Assembly: GCA_034509925.1 (NCBI GenBank)
Contig: CM067526.1
Span: forward strand, 9,134,244-9,198,243
From: Hirudinaria manillensis
Taxonomy: Eukaryota > Annelida > Clitellata > Hirudinida > Hirudinidae
DNA length: 64,000 nt
Direction: 5' to 3'
Below, piece after piece: positions 1 through 24,320 of the stretch. The first letter of the stretch is position 1; every line of letters begins with the position of its first letter. The position numbers were made by a program, and so were the translations under genes. Under the pieces are notes generated by a model, which was given only the letters and a program-made list of their open reading frames with translations, searched no databases and was not told the DNA's origin.

Positions 1-410
1 TAACAATTTTTCTGGATGAAACTATTGGTTCTAAGAGAGAAACTCTGCAGCTTTCAATGCTTTGTTGAATGAACTTTATGAAATCCATCATTCTATACTT
101 TTGCTTTGCTTTAAATTGCTCAAGATCATTGTTGTGCCACTCCAGCCCATTAACGACAACTTCAGGGGGTTTATCAGGGTACTCATCTAAAATAGCATTA
201 AAGAAATGGTAGAGCTCATATACAATCAAAATACTTATCAAGTCAAAGGAAATAAATACCTGATATCTGAAATTTTACAGAAATCTCTTTGTTTTCTAGA
301 AAAACTGTTATGATAAACTTGAAGATGCCAATATTTTCAATAACTTTGCATTCGTAATTATCTTTTAGAAATTTTATTTCCCACGAAACATCCTGGATAT
401 TATCCGCCAT
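1..410 (-). CDS. N-terminal part of a small protein, possible RWD/UBC-like fold (cut by window edge)
   Basis: Two exons are visible on the minus strand: 410 down to 260, starting with a Met followed by ADNIQDVSWEIKFLKDNY, and 186 down to 1. They join across an intron with donor CAG|gtattt and acceptor ttttag; the frame is kept. The joined protein alternates strand-like segments (IFKFIITVFLENKEISVKFQ) with a YPDKPPEVV motif and then a helix-like segment (MMDFIKFIQQSIE). A short beta meander followed by YPxxPP is typical of RWD and E2-like folds such as those in GCN2, RNF25 or FANCL-type proteins; that assignment is inference from pattern only. The gene continues beyond base 1, so the C-terminus and family cannot be settled. 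The reading could start 39 bases earlier at another in-frame ATG (449). Confidence 0.5.
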
Positions 411-2278
411 TTTCCAGCACTCAATCGAAAACTGTAACAAATTAAACAATTTTTGGAGCCCGAAACTTTCTATAAGTACTTAAACGATTGCGCAACATCA
501 GGGTATGTTGAGTACTGGGGATCCCGTTGCCAAAAATATCCACAAACTGCAAAAGATTCTTTTATATGCTTAAAAACATCAACCATATTTTTTACATAAG
601 GCATTGGCTTTCATAACTTAATGATATAAATTAATTAGCTTCAATCTTTAATCTCATCGATGAGTTATATCCACTTGTGTTAAAGATTTCAAAATTATAT
701 AAAATAAAATGTGAAAGCAAAATATATATATATATATATAAGGCGACTTATAATATAATACTTATTTTTACTACCCATTATGATTGGCTGGTCCTCATCA
801 GTCGAACGTATCAGAGACCAGCATTTCTTTCAGGTATCGTACATTGCCCCTCCACATTAGAAGTACAAATCAAATAATAATTTTAAATTATATCATTTAT
901 GAAATTTAGAGTTTAAAATACTTTAACAGAAATAAAATGATACCTTGACTCAAAAGTATGATCATAGGCATGGAAGGGCCTGAGACTCCAAATTGAAGAA
1001 TACCTAGACATATGTCTTGACGAAACTGTGTAAGGCATTAGTTAGACCCCACTATTTATTATTTATTGCATACAAGTATGGAACCCCTACTTAAAGAAGG
1101 ATATTGAAATTTTGGAGGGAATACAAAGAGCATCAATGACGATTAAGGGTCTATGGAAACTAAGTTATAAGGAGGGGCTGTAGACTCATAAATCTCGAAT
1201 TAAGGAGAAACGAAGGGAACATTATTAACAGGGAGAAATGATTTACCACCATCACATTTTTTTTGTGGCAACAAAAACTGTTCTACAAGAGTGTATGTAT
1301 ATAAATTACGCAGGAAGACAACAGGAACCTTGAAAACCAAATGTTTCAGTGTAAGAGTAGTTGGCTTGTGGAATAAGTTAGATGAGAAGACCATGTTCTT
1401 AGATCCAGTAGTATTGAAAAAGAGTGTTTTATTTTAAGACGTGAAACAAACTGTAGCCTGTTTAAACCACTATTAATTGCCACTAAGTTAAGTTTATATG
1501 TCTACTATATAGTAGGTCTGCATACTTCGAAGGAATCTTGGCAAATAAGATTTCTTTGAGAATTTTCTTAGTTTCTGAGATTAAGTTCTACTGTATTTTT
1601 TGTGCTTTTAATCAAAAAATCTTTCCTCAACATGCAAATCATTTTAATTTGAGCTGGTATTTGATACAATTAAGTTGCATATTCAACTATATTACAGTTG
1701 AGAATAAAACTAAAACATATAAAAGCAAAATTAGGTGACAAAAAACCAGCAGAGCACATACTGGAACAAAACAAGTCCACAGCAGCATCACATAGGCTCA
1801 GCCAAACTAGTTCATAATATCAGAAGTGCTTGACTTCTTATTTCAAGCACATTCCAAGTTACAAACTTGGATGTCAAATCTCACAACTATTCTCACAATC
1901 AGCAATTATCTTTCTAAGGAGACCTTATTTCCCACGAAATATTAGATCTAGTCATCATTCATCATCTAAAATTTAATCAGAAACTTATTCCAAATAAGGT
2001 TTTAAAGACACAGACACAGGTTGGCTATAAGAAACACAAAAAGTTGTGTAAGTGTGCCATAAATATAAATATAAATATAAGTGGGAATAAGTATATGAAC
2101 CAAGTTGAAAATGTCAAATCTTGAAAGATTCAAAATCCATCTCCTCTGTGTCAGACCCAATTTCACCCTTGTGCGTGTCCTTTAAAATTCAGTTTATTAT
2201 ATTAAAAAAATTATATCTCACTAATAGAAAATGCAACAATTTACAAATAAGTAAGCCATTCAGTTCTTATTTCTAACA
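411..2278. other. Intergenic stretch
   Basis: Between the RWD-like gene and the ARM-repeat gene I see only AT-rich sequence, a short (TA)n run near 722-740 and the retrotransposon remnant at about 950-1435. A possible alternative terminal exon for the ARM-repeat gene lies on the minus strand near 2100-2185 (see that gene). Confidence 0.5.
950..1435 (+). mobile_element. Decayed non-LTR retrotransposon, end of reverse transcriptase ORF
   Basis: The plus strand reads, with frameshifts and stops, like the last part of a CR1/Jockey-type reverse transcriptase ORF: LVRPH, then YLKKDIEILEG-like text with IQRASMTIKGLWKLSYKEGL, then RIKEKRRE, and finally LRRKTTGTLKTKCFSVR followed by VVGLWNKLDEKT. In intact elements this segment is the familiar thumb/tail with QRRATKMI, LRxLSYEERL and FFSxRVVxxWNSLP. 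The frame breaks repeatedly, so it is a dead copy. The full extent and the family cannot be fixed from this fragment. Confidence 0.6.
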
Positions 2279-4972
2279 TTATACAAATTTATACCTACGA
2301 AGCAATTCACAAAAAAAGCAAACCTCCCGATAAGTGTCAGAATCAAAAAGCAAACTGATTGTTTCATCAATGCCATAATCCATCATAGCAGTGGCAAAAT
2401 GACAATGAGCTACAACACATTGATTTATGATTAAAAAAAAATAAACAAACCAGAAAACATAAAATATTAACAGCTAGTTAATGATTAGTGGTTAGCTGAG
2501 TGGCAATTCTGAATTCAATTAATGTAACCATTGCTTAAAACTCTAAAACAAAAAAATGGCAACAAAGGATTTAGATAATTACCTGACAAGTTAGATAACA
2601 TCCAAATAGTTTCCTTTTGTAGGTGGTGGATCTTTGAATTTAAAACTCTTTCAATTGCCTTCAAGAACTCAGTGGTTTCAAATGTTTCCACAACATCCAA
2701 ATTGGAAAGCCACTGGAAGCAGACATTACCAACAATTCTAACAAGAGGTGTCAACATCTGCAAAATATTCTGACAATTTAAGTTTTTTGTTGCTAAATTA
2801 ACCAATTGTTCTATTTACTCATACTTGGATATTGACATTTTCAGCCTGACTATGATGACATAGTAGTTTTAACAATTTATCAACAAACTTCCTAACTTTA
2901 GTGTTATCTCCAAATCTAAAAAAATTATTCATTTCATTAAGAAGAAAATATGCCTTCAATAAAAATAACATAAACTTTACAAAAAAAACATTGAATCACT
3001 AATGAATTAAAAGCACTACTCAAAATCTGGTACAAGGAGTGATAAAGTCCAAAGACATTCAGATAAAATCTCTTCATCTTCATTTACATTGCTCAAAATA
3101 TTCATCATTTCATCAACCACCCTTGCAACAATTAATGAGTCCCTGTTAAAAAAAAAATAATAAATTGACATAGCACCATCTGGAATGCTTTCTGAGCTAA
3201 CTTCCAGTCTTTTAAAAATTATTTTAAATATTATTTATAGCTTTAACAATACTGAACTTCCTACACATCTTCATAAAATTATCCTTCATGACCAATTTGT
3301 TCAGGAGATAAACAGATGCAGAATGGTTCGATAAATGTTTAACAAGTACTGAAATCTTACTTTTTAGCAATTTCACTCCTCATCATATTTGAGATTGCAA
3401 ATGATGCTGATCTGATGACATTTTTCGAAGGGGACTGAAAATGAAATCAGAAAACTTATATAAAATAAACTAGATGATAACTGATTTTATAAAGGTCCAT
3501 TTTCATTTTGCATTATTTAGTTTTTAAAAATTTTAAATTAAAAAAAATTATATAAATGCATATTAATTATAATTAATAAGCATAATAACATGGAAACATT
3601 TTGTAAATCCATCAAATACATGTCAATTATTCCAGTAAATAAATTAAGCTGCTCCCAATGACAAGCTTGACAAAACTAACCCTAAGTAGTGAGACTAGAG
3701 GGGTAAGGACTCCTTGGATGAGAAGCTCATCCCTAAGGCTGCTGGAGGCCAGGTTTCCTAATGCCCATGCACATTGGTCCTAAAGTATCAATATCTATTG
3801 AGATTATTCTGCAATAGTGGGATCATTCAGCAGTACCATTACTGTGTAATGGTAAGTGAATTGAAAACATGAGCATAAGGATGCTTAGATCATCTATATA
3901 ACACTATTTCACAGAGGCATTTTTGATGTAAGCGATTCATGCTGGCACCAGTTTTATACAGCCATTCTTTACTCAAGATTCTGAGCACCCCCTCAACTAC
4001 CTAGATTTCAAATTCCATATTAAACATTCAGGATTCATGCATGGTTGACACCTAGTATTGAGTTTCTGGTCCTGGCCACCACTTTCTGCTCACTTTTGAG
4101 CCTGGCTTAATGAAGCACAACCTGCTTTTACATCTATCTAGAATTCTCAAGGATGCAAGAGAATGAACCATGCATCAGTTTTTCTCCTAATTCATCTATT
4201 CTTCCCTTCCTCAAATTATCCTTTAATATCACTTTTCTTTATGTTTGTGTTATTTGCAAAGGAAAATATTTATTAAATCCTTGCTTCATTTGTCTTCCCA
4301 GTCTCATGTTTTTACGGGCCTACAAAATCTTTCTTTGCCCTGTTTAATATAATCACCCAAACTGACCATGGAACACAGGCTCCATCACTAGGCAGGCATC
4401 AATCAAACAAGACCATGATTTCCTCCATTGCTCCATTCCTCTTAATGCACAAATGACATGAATCTCTTTGTTAAAGCTTAGAAATGAGTTTTGACCATTT
4501 TCATGTTTTGCATATGTATTTATTTAACATAATCCTTATAAACTAAATGAGACTCTTTAGAGACTTATAACATGGTTTAGATTGTATTTGGTTTATTGAG
4601 CATGTTTTTTAGGAACACTACACAGAATTAGAAAAATTCCTCTTAATGCCAATTATATTAGTTTTTGTGAACCACAGATGATATGGCATAGGTGCAGTTG
4701 TTATTATTATCTCATTATCACAGTACTTTATCAATGCTATTTTATTATTAATCAGTGAAAACACCATCTATAATCTATATGGACTGACCTGAATTGCAAG
4801 AGCATGAGAGGAGAGCAAAGTGATGAGATATGGGGATGCATGTTTGATGATGACGGAGACCTGTTTGTCATTTCCTGTTGCCATATTAGTGAGACACCAT
4901 GCACTCAAAAGGGTGACTTCTGCATCTGACCCCAACAGGAGGCCAACAAGACAAGTTAATGATGGATCACAT
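2279..4972 (-). CDS. TMCO6: ARM-repeat protein resembling TMCO6 / importin-alpha-like (N-terminus unresolved)
   Basis: Seven minus-strand exons chain in frame: 4972-4789, 3779-3681, 3434-3361, 3142-3020, 2915-2825, 2757-2583, 2409-2279. All have GT-AG borders and matching phases, ending in a stop at 2279. About 292 residues are covered. They carry armadillo-type helices: WCLTNMATGNDKQV, then DQCAWALGNLASSSLRDELL, LWTLSLLVPDF, RIVGNVCFQWLSNL and WMLSNLSA. The order and spacing fit TMCO6, an ARM-fold protein related to importin alpha, better than importin alpha itself, but the gene symbol is an inference. The first visible exon starts in phase 2, so upstream exons exist. A candidate start is the ATG at 6157, a short exon beginning MDGHKILYKSLQSKLGNLK; its link to exon 4972 is not proven. 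An alternative C-terminus is possible: donor GAG|gtttgc in the last exon to an acceptor near 2185, giving a short acidic tail. Confidence 0.65.
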
Positions 4973-7176
4973 CTGTGAAGATAAGAATACAGTCAATGAA
5001 ACAATCAACACCATAAATGAACATTGAAAATGCATTACATTTAAAAATTTTCATTTAAAATTCAAGAAAACTTTCACACTTGCCTGGCAACATCAACATA
5101 ATCATGTTTATGTTGTAGGACTAATTTATAATTTATCTATTCCAAATTTATCAGAGCCAAATTAACATAACTTAACATTGCATTTTTTGCCATTATTGTT
5201 TTAATTTTTCAGTATGAGATTCTGAAAGGGGATGAAACCATTCAAGAGAGCTCGAATCCTAAAGAATTTCTCATGTTTAGAAAAAGCTAATAAAGAAATC
5301 ATTGATGTAAAATGGTTTGCCAAATTTTATCAGGACTGCTTAGCAAAATATAATATTCCAAATTATTTGAAACATCATAGAATGCTGAACGTTATCTTAC
5401 TCCAAAAGATGTTTCACTAAAAGGATCAAAGGCATTATTTTGGAGAGTTTTGTGAGAAAAATCACCTTATCAAGTGTATCATGATTTCCAGGCTTAAATG
5501 ATGAAAATTAGTCCTAGGAATATTTAAAGTACACTGACTCTATGTAAGCTTGGATTTTATCAGTTCCATGTGAGAATCCATTTATGAGTAGCTTTAAAAG
5601 TCTTGTGCGATCTTCCTTCATATTTCTTAACTTTACAGAAACTTCTTTAATCTATCATCAGTTAAGATTGAAATAAATTTGTGATTTCTTGAATAATTCA
5701 TAAGTTTCACTATGACCAATAGATTTCTAACCTGCTCATCTGACACTTCATATACATTTTCCCAAACCTTAAATATGGTCCTCCTACCACAAAACACTTC
5801 ATACCTCCTCTCTTTCTGCTGTTCTGTTTAATTAAATAAAATAATCTTGAACTAATATTAGTGTCATCTAACCAATTTTATTCCCACCCATTGCAATCAA
5901 TTTAATAAATTTTTTGCAGGTCTCAACAAATCTTTCATTTACATTTAACTAGTAATGTAGTGTAAAGCAGTTTTCTTAAGTCTGGGACTAGTTATCTTAT
6001 ACATTAAATTGGCATTAAACCTCGCATTAAGTAAGAATCTCCAAAATGTCTGACCGGAGCACATTCAATCACTACCATTTAGCTCTTCTCTAAGTTTAAC
6101 TTTTAAGTTGCCTAATTTAGACTGTAGGCTCTTGTAAAGTATTTTGTGACCGTCCATCGTCTAACGCGCCGCTTACACCATTTAATGAGAGGTTCTTGAA
6201 AAATAAGCTCATTTAAAAGTAATCTAATAAATTAAAATAATCAAAATATTTTAAAATATTGTACTCAATAGATATACCTTAAAATGCCGATTGTAAATCT
6301 AAGAAATTAATTTTACACTGAAACTAAAAACATTAAACCGATTCCATACCACAGATTAGTCTCGAAGCCTATTGGACCTATATGGAATAATTCCGAAACA
6401 TGCTATCCTGGAGGGACTAACTAACACCAGTCACTCGACCAGAACAGGAAATGGGTGCCAGGAGCCACCCCAGCCAGTTGCAAAAGGAAGCGAGCTCATG
6501 ACGGGCAACAAAATTCCAATCGCCCAATGGAAATCCTGTTACATCCCCAGCAAATCGCGCGTAAAGTCTCCATTTCAGAACCGAATGCCACTTGAATTCT
6601 CCATCTTATAATAAAAGTACGCTTTTTGAAATAATCAATGCAATTTTTTCATTATTCATTAATGCCAAAAATTCGATGATGGATTGACCAGAAACAGAGT
6701 AACATCAAAACAAATATTAGTCTTCGAAACTGAAGCTGGTAAGAATTTTAGGTTAAAAAAAGTGGTTAAATGAAATTAGGGCTTCATAAACATAAACAGA
6801 ACAACCACCAAATCGTAAGCACATACATGTCTGCCTTCAAGAAGTGTCTGGTACACGGTGAAAAATATCCATTTGCAAAAATATCTTGTCATATAAATGA
6901 CACCGATAATAAAATGCTAAATGACACTAAAATGCAAGATTCTTATATGACCACATAAAAATCCTTTTCAACAAACAACTTATGCAAATTTAAAACAAAT
7001 GAACAATTCAGAATAAATTGGGATTGCAAATTGTGACAAACTTTCCACATGGAAACAGAACAAAACAACAAATGTAAACAAAACATTTTAATTCACCAGA
7101 AATTCCCAGGCGATTTCTTCAGTTTGAAGACCACAAACAGATGAAAACAAAATGAAGAGCACCAAGATGGTTGCAA
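4973..7176. other. Region between ARM-repeat exons and FOXK 3' end
   Basis: No confident gene. It should hold the missing 5' exons of the ARM-repeat gene. The best candidate is a locally GC-richer patch near 6085-6180, which on the minus strand opens with ATG at 6157 and reads about 29 codons with a donor-like AATG|gtagtg. Plus-strand open frames at 5232-5420 (62 aa, beginning MKPFKRARILKN) and 6372-6611 (79 aa) have no recognisable family. The first could be a transposase scrap. Confidence 0.3.
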
Positions 7177-18349
<11,173 letters not shown>

Positions 18350-19899
18350 GTTTGCATGTAGAGCGTATTAAGTCGCTATTTATCCTCCTGCAAACTTTCT
18401 CTTACGATTAGCGACGCTCAACAAAACTTGACCACGATGCGTATCAGACAAGATGGCTGTGTTTACAAAAAAAATACTAAAAAAAGCACAGCAATGTAAA
18501 CATAGTATCAGACGGTCCAGCCAATCAGAATCATTGATTAATTTTCTACACGTTTTAGTCTCAAATCATGACATAGATTCTTTGTTAGGTGTCGATCACT
18601 TGTTAATGTAATGTATGTGTTCAAATACCTAATGTGGCTCCAATAATCATTATCTAAAGAAGCTTCGAGGACATCGAACATTGATGAACATCAGCAAATA
18701 AAGAGAACGTTCAAACCGTCGGGCATGCGCATTGCGGACATAAATATTTTGAAAATTTTGGGCCAAATTTCAACGTCCTTGGAGAATTAACATAAGATGT
18801 TGAGTAATTGAAAACGTCTGAAATCTAGTTTTTCATGTTCACTTGATCTATTTTACAAGCTTTTATTTTTAAAGCAATTATTCTCTAGCCAATTCATATT
18901 AAGTTTCTTAAGTGTCGACAGGTTAGATCACAATCTGTAGTAACTAGTGGTTAGAGTTATTTTTACGGAATGTGGTATGGAATCATTAAGTGTGGAACCA
19001 AAAAATGTCTTTGTGTAGTTTTTATCAGAGAAGTTTTCCGGGGGCCCGCTTTAAAAGTGAGGTGAAGAGGCGCTATTAAACTTAATTCCTGCCATCAATA
19101 AAAAATGGTGAACTTACATTATTTAAAGTTTAAAAGGAATGATTTCTTATTACGTTTCAAAAACTCAGAAAATGAAAATTTAAAAGTCCACACGGGTTCC
19201 GAAGTCTGAGGCCAGTGTTTCATCTAGAGCTCTTAACTTAGGGAGGAAATTTGAAATTGAAGAGGGGATTTCTCAAATAAACCTCCTAACCCTAACCCAA
19301 TGCCCCTGATGGCAGGATAATTCGACTTTCTTTTTAAAGGAAAAGTCCCCACTCAATTCCTGGATTAAGCAGGAATTTCTGCAACATTCAAGAGAAGGAT
19401 TCTAAAAGGTTAATACATACGGGATCAAAGTAACGCGGTTTCTGGTTTTGCATAACATATTTATATTTTTTGTTAATACAAAAATATTTTTGTTTATTAA
19501 TATAATGAAATACAATTTCGTTAACTACTTTTTCTTCTAGACTGGGACTTTTGTTAGTTCTTGGTCATAGTTTAACAAAATTTGTTTTCATTTAGTTCTA
19601 GTCCAATTTATTGAAGGGGCGATCCAATCCAACATAACTTTAGGATAACTATATCCCATTTCAAAAGTTGATATAAAATAGTTTTCATTTATTGATTCAA
19701 TCGGTCGAATCTAGAGACTTTTATAGTGATTACTTGAAAAGTTTTAACTCATAACTGCCGCTAATTTTTTTTGAGGTAATAAAATATAAATTTTAATATA
19801 ATTCAGTATCTTTTTTATGTTTATATGTGGCTCCACTGATTATTTTCAAATTTCCGAGCGATATTAAACATAAAATAAATCAGTTTGTGTTAGTTCAAC
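18350..19899. promoter_or_regulatory. Divergent intergenic region between FOXK and ZCCHC8
   Basis: The two genes start back to back, FOXK at 18349 on the minus strand and ZCCHC8 at 19900 on the plus strand. The 1.55 kb between must hold both promoters and 5' UTRs. A GCATGCGCAT block at 18723-18732 resembles an NRF-1 site, a common element of housekeeping animal promoters. No other gene or repeat is evident. Assignment of promoter function is by position only. Confidence 0.5.
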
Positions 19900-22800
19900 A
19901 TGCCCTCGATTTTTGGAGAATCGTCTTTGCTTGATGATTTTGTAAAGTCTATAAAAAAGCCGAAAGAAAGCGACGGAACTAATAATGATTTGCGAGACGA
20001 AACCGAAAGTCCCGAAAATATTGGAATGATCGAACAAGAATCTATTCCTAATATTGCAGACAGCAACGATAAAACTACTAAAATTATTTCAAAAGAATGT
20101 GAAAACGTCAAAACTCTTGTAGATGAAATCGACAAATTAAAATGCGTAAGTTAATTTTTGGCTAGTTTTAACTACAATAATCTGAGGTTAATGATGAACT
20201 ATTTTTTTCACAAATGAAAGTCAAATTAAAATAGCTATAAGCGAACAATTTATATAGTTTATCGTGTCTCATTGCATGCATTATTATGCGATTTGTTATG
20301 TAACACTGTAATTGCTGGCAATCATCCCTAAAGATGATTTTATACTCTAATTATCTTTTTCAAAACTTTTAATGACAAAGGAAATGAAGAACATTAAATA
20401 TTTATAATTAATTAACCAGCTTTTAAAGACAACTTCATATATGTTTGAAAGTCAGCCTATTGCAGACATAACATATTTTGACAATGATTTATCAAGGTTA
20501 GATGGATTTGTTAAACATTTTTTATCAGTTCTATATTATGTGTTATACCTTTATTTGAGTAATACCGTATTACATTTTTGTTATTCAGAAAATTCAGAGC
20601 TTCAGTAGAGAAGTTCATAAATACAAAATTCACAGAAGAGATAAGTGTTGGTAGAAGGATTCATTTGGAAAACAATTGTTATTTTTATATAATGGATGTA
20701 GGCTAATATCCTTACATGGGGCTTACCTAATCAATTAATATTTTTTTAAATGTCATACTAAATTGATCAATTAAATGTCTAATTAGGTTGAAAGTGGAGA
20801 AAATGGGGAAAAGAAAGAGGTGGGAGATTTAATGCATATTCATTTTTTAAGAATTTTTGTAAATTGCATAATTGTGTGATGCATGATACCTTTTTCCAAA
20901 TATTATCATAAATGTCATTGCAACTGTTTTAACATTACATTAATTTACTTTGCAGCATCACCCATTGAGCAGATGCATTTACTTTAAAGATTATGTCATC
21001 AATTCTTATGGACAATTTTCTAGCTCAGAATTACCAAGCAGCAGTTGGGAAATTCCAAGGTTTGTTTTATTCAAAATGAGTTTTTCAAATATTTCCTAAT
21101 TAAAGGAGCAATATATCTTTTCAACTATTATAGACATTGCATTTCACAACATTTTCTTTTGAACAGTTATGAAATGGACATTGATCGAACACTTGGAAAT
21201 GAAAATAAGGAAGCAGCTGATGGGTCATCCATTAAAAAGAAGTTTGTTTCATTTTATCAATTTTAAATTAAGCAGTCTTTTTAATTCAGTATATCAATTA
21301 TGCCTAATTTATTTTATGTAAAATTTAAAGAAATTTGACTAAATATCTCTTAAAATTTATCATTTCAAAGAACAAAAATATCTTGCTTCAATTGTGGAGG
21401 AGATCATTCTATATCTAACTGTCCTGATGAAAAGGATCAAACAAGGATAAATGCCAACAAAAACAACTTCCTAAACACTCCTACTAACAGCAACTCGGCT
21501 AGGTAAGATGATAACTTCTTTGAGTAACCATTTATAAACCAAAATGCTTGCCCAATTCATGTAGAACATTCATTTCTTTGCAAATAGGTTTGCTGAATGA
21601 ACAGCATTCCTGTGATGAGTTGTTAAATTACATGTTTGCAACCCAGCTTGCACTGCACCTCTGTAATAGCTGGTCGTAATAACCCTGATGCTTATGATTC
21701 TATAAAAACATATTACATTATTAATGAGAGGAACAGTTTACTTGTTGAAACTAAAGACTCATTTAAATTTTGGTTTATTGCAGTAAAAGATATCATCTGG
21801 ATGATATGAAATATCAAGGAATGAAGCCTGGTGTGTTGAGGTTTGTAGTGATTATACTTAACAATCCATACTTTTGATAACAACATATTTGGAATCAACA
21901 TATTTGTTCTATTATATTTTCAATTTGCCTATTAAATATTTTTATTTATCTGTAAGAGTTTTAAAAGTTTATTTCTATCTATAGCAATAGGTTAAGGGAA
22001 GCCCTTGGTCTGAAGGAGAATGAACTTCCTCCTTACATCTACCAAATGAGAATTATTGGATACCCTCCTGGTTACCTACAACAGGCCAGAATATCAAGAT
22101 CTCAGATGGCCATATTTGGTTCAAATGGTGAAGGTCAGTATGAGAATTGTGTAATAGTATTGAAAAATTAGCTAAATAGGCGATGTTCCCGACTAATGGT
22201 CATTACCTCCTGTTGGCAGCAATTGACTTGTATTTGTGAAATATTGCTCTAAGAATGGTTAACAAATAGTCTGCACAAATGCATGCTTTTGTGCCTGAAT
22301 GAATGAATGGCAAGTAGTTGATTAATCATTTTGATTTCTTTTTTATAGAAATGTTTCTTGACAATGACCAGCTTGAGGATGGGGAATTATCAAGCGAAGA
22401 AGCAGAACAAGGTTGATTTTATTTGAATTCTTTCAATTCTAATCTTGTAAACATTTTAAAATGCATATGTGACATGATTGTTGTAGCATACGATAGAGAA
22501 AAGATCATACATTATCCTGGCTTTAATGTTCAGGTTCCTGAAAACATTATCGATGTAAGTTGATTAGTCGATTTATGTTGGTTATATTTTTGTTACAATC
22601 CCACATTTTGCATGATATTGATTAAATTTGTGACATTTGACAGGACCATTTGAGAAATAGAATGCCAGCAATGCAACCTTATCACAGTATTGATTTCATG
22701 ATCCAACATCTGAACAAAAAAGTGCCTAATGAGGTTGGTTTTGTGAAATTACACTTATCTCACGATTATTAATAACTTTACAAATAACATTTACATTACT

Positions 22801-24216
22801 TTAGATTAATTCATATGTTATAGTTAATTCATATTCAAAATAGTGGCTTCATTGGCTTTTCTTAGTTTCAGTTAGGTTTTATGGCAATTTCTTTGCTGAT
22901 AAATTTAAACACTTATTCAATTTATTAACAGGAAAAAGTTACAAAAAAGAGAGAAGCTGACAGAGCTTCAGGTCTTTCAAAATCGTCAAAGAAAAGGAGG
23001 CTTAATGAAGATGAAGACATGCACGTAATTGACATGGATATTGATGATGATTCAGATGATTACAAAGGTATTGTGATGTAATATTTTCATAATTAATGTT
23101 CTGTTGGATGATATGTTACGCTGTTTTGTGTTTTATGCTTTTCTTCTTATCAATATAGTTGTCTTTTCAATTTCTTTAATTTAATTTTTTTTATTTCCAG
23201 ATCCGTTGCCCCGACCACCTTCCGTTCCCTACGTCAGGCCGCCTCCTCCTCCGCCCGACCCCAACTCCCCTCAGCCTCCTCCTCTTCCGGACAGCTCTGT
23301 TCATCGCGTGCACGGCGACCTCGTCGCAAAACGTTTCTCTTCTTCTTCTTCGGCGGTCGTGTCTTCTTCGGCAGACGCGTCGGCGTCGGAAACTTCGCTC
23401 CTTATTTCTAGTAGTTCGTTAGAGATTCCCATTCCAGACTATCCAGAATCACCATCCTCACCACCCCCTAGCAATACCTCATGCTGTACTCAATCAATCA
23501 CCACCATACCCACATCTCCCAAAATGATGGCTGATTCTCAGGTTGATGAAATTGTCGAGAAATGTGACAATTTAGTGGGTAGCAGCAGCAATGCTGTTCC
23601 CACAATTACAAACAATTCCAGTGGTTTAATAGTTATTGATGATGATGATGATGATGAACATGATTACACTATCAACATTGATGATGAAGTAGAAACCATC
23701 CCAGATGATTATGAGGTTTCAACAGAACCTATTAAAACAGAAAAGTTGGGTGGTCAAAATGCTAACGAATGCAGTGGTTCGACGGATCTATCAACTTTAG
23801 ATGAACAGCAAAATCCCCCTGACACTAGGGATTCGACTCTGACATTGGCAGATTCATCAGAAATTGATAATCTACCATCTAATTGTAAGTTGAACTTCGT
23901 TTTTGAAGTTTCATTAAATAGAATATTTTAGAAAAGATTCTTGCTTCATCTGAAGAGTAAAATATATATTTCATTTAATTCTAACATGGTTTATGATGTT
24001 GTAGGTCCTGATGTTTCAAGTCCTTCTCTTGATTTCTGTCTTGGTACACCACTGGTGTCTCTCACGTCCTCCTTTCAAGCCTTTGAATCCCTACCTCCAC
24101 TGGAAAACTTTTCTGAGGGAGTCGTCAATCTTGATATGCCTGTTGAAATTCCAAGCATTACTGGAGGTTTCAAGAGCATTCAATTGGCTCTCTCAAAACG
24201 AAAAAAAAGAAATTGA
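19900..24216 (+). CDS. ZCCHC8: ZCCHC8-like zinc-knuckle protein of the nuclear exosome targeting complex, complete
   Basis: Fourteen plus-strand exons join in frame to 733 residues: 19900-20145, 20420-20496, 20589-20697, 20956-21059, 21167-21241, 21371-21502, 21784-21840, 21985-22133, 22349-22411, 22487-22554, 22644-22733, 22932-23067, 23201-23884, 24005-24216. In vertebrates ZCCHC8 scaffolds the NEXT complex with the MTR4 helicase and RBM7, feeding nuclear RNAs to the exosome. Here a zinc knuckle (SCFNCGGDHSISNC, about 208-221) is followed by a PSP domain (KPGVLSNRLREALGL, then PPYIYQMRIIGYPPGYLQQA, about 258-302), an acidic stretch, a basic KKREADRASGLSK segment, a proline-rich block after residue 435 and a conserved-looking C-terminal tail ending SKRKKRN. 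The knuckle is one residue shorter than the usual C-x2-C-x4-H-x4-C. Exon 3 to exon 4 uses the weak donor GAT|gtaggc, so that junction is the least certain. Confidence 0.9.
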
Positions 24217-24314
24217 TCCCATTTTAACAGTTTGAAATCCATTGAACTGTTTCATATTTCTTCTAAATTATATTTGATCTAAGTATGGAGCAAAGTTTTT
24301 GTCTCTGCACTTTG

Positions 24315-24320
24315 AATAAA
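24315..24320 (+). terminator. Polyadenylation signal for ZCCHC8
   Basis: AATAAA occurs about 100 bases after the ZCCHC8 stop codon and is followed by a T-run, as expected for a 3' end. Confidence 0.6.
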
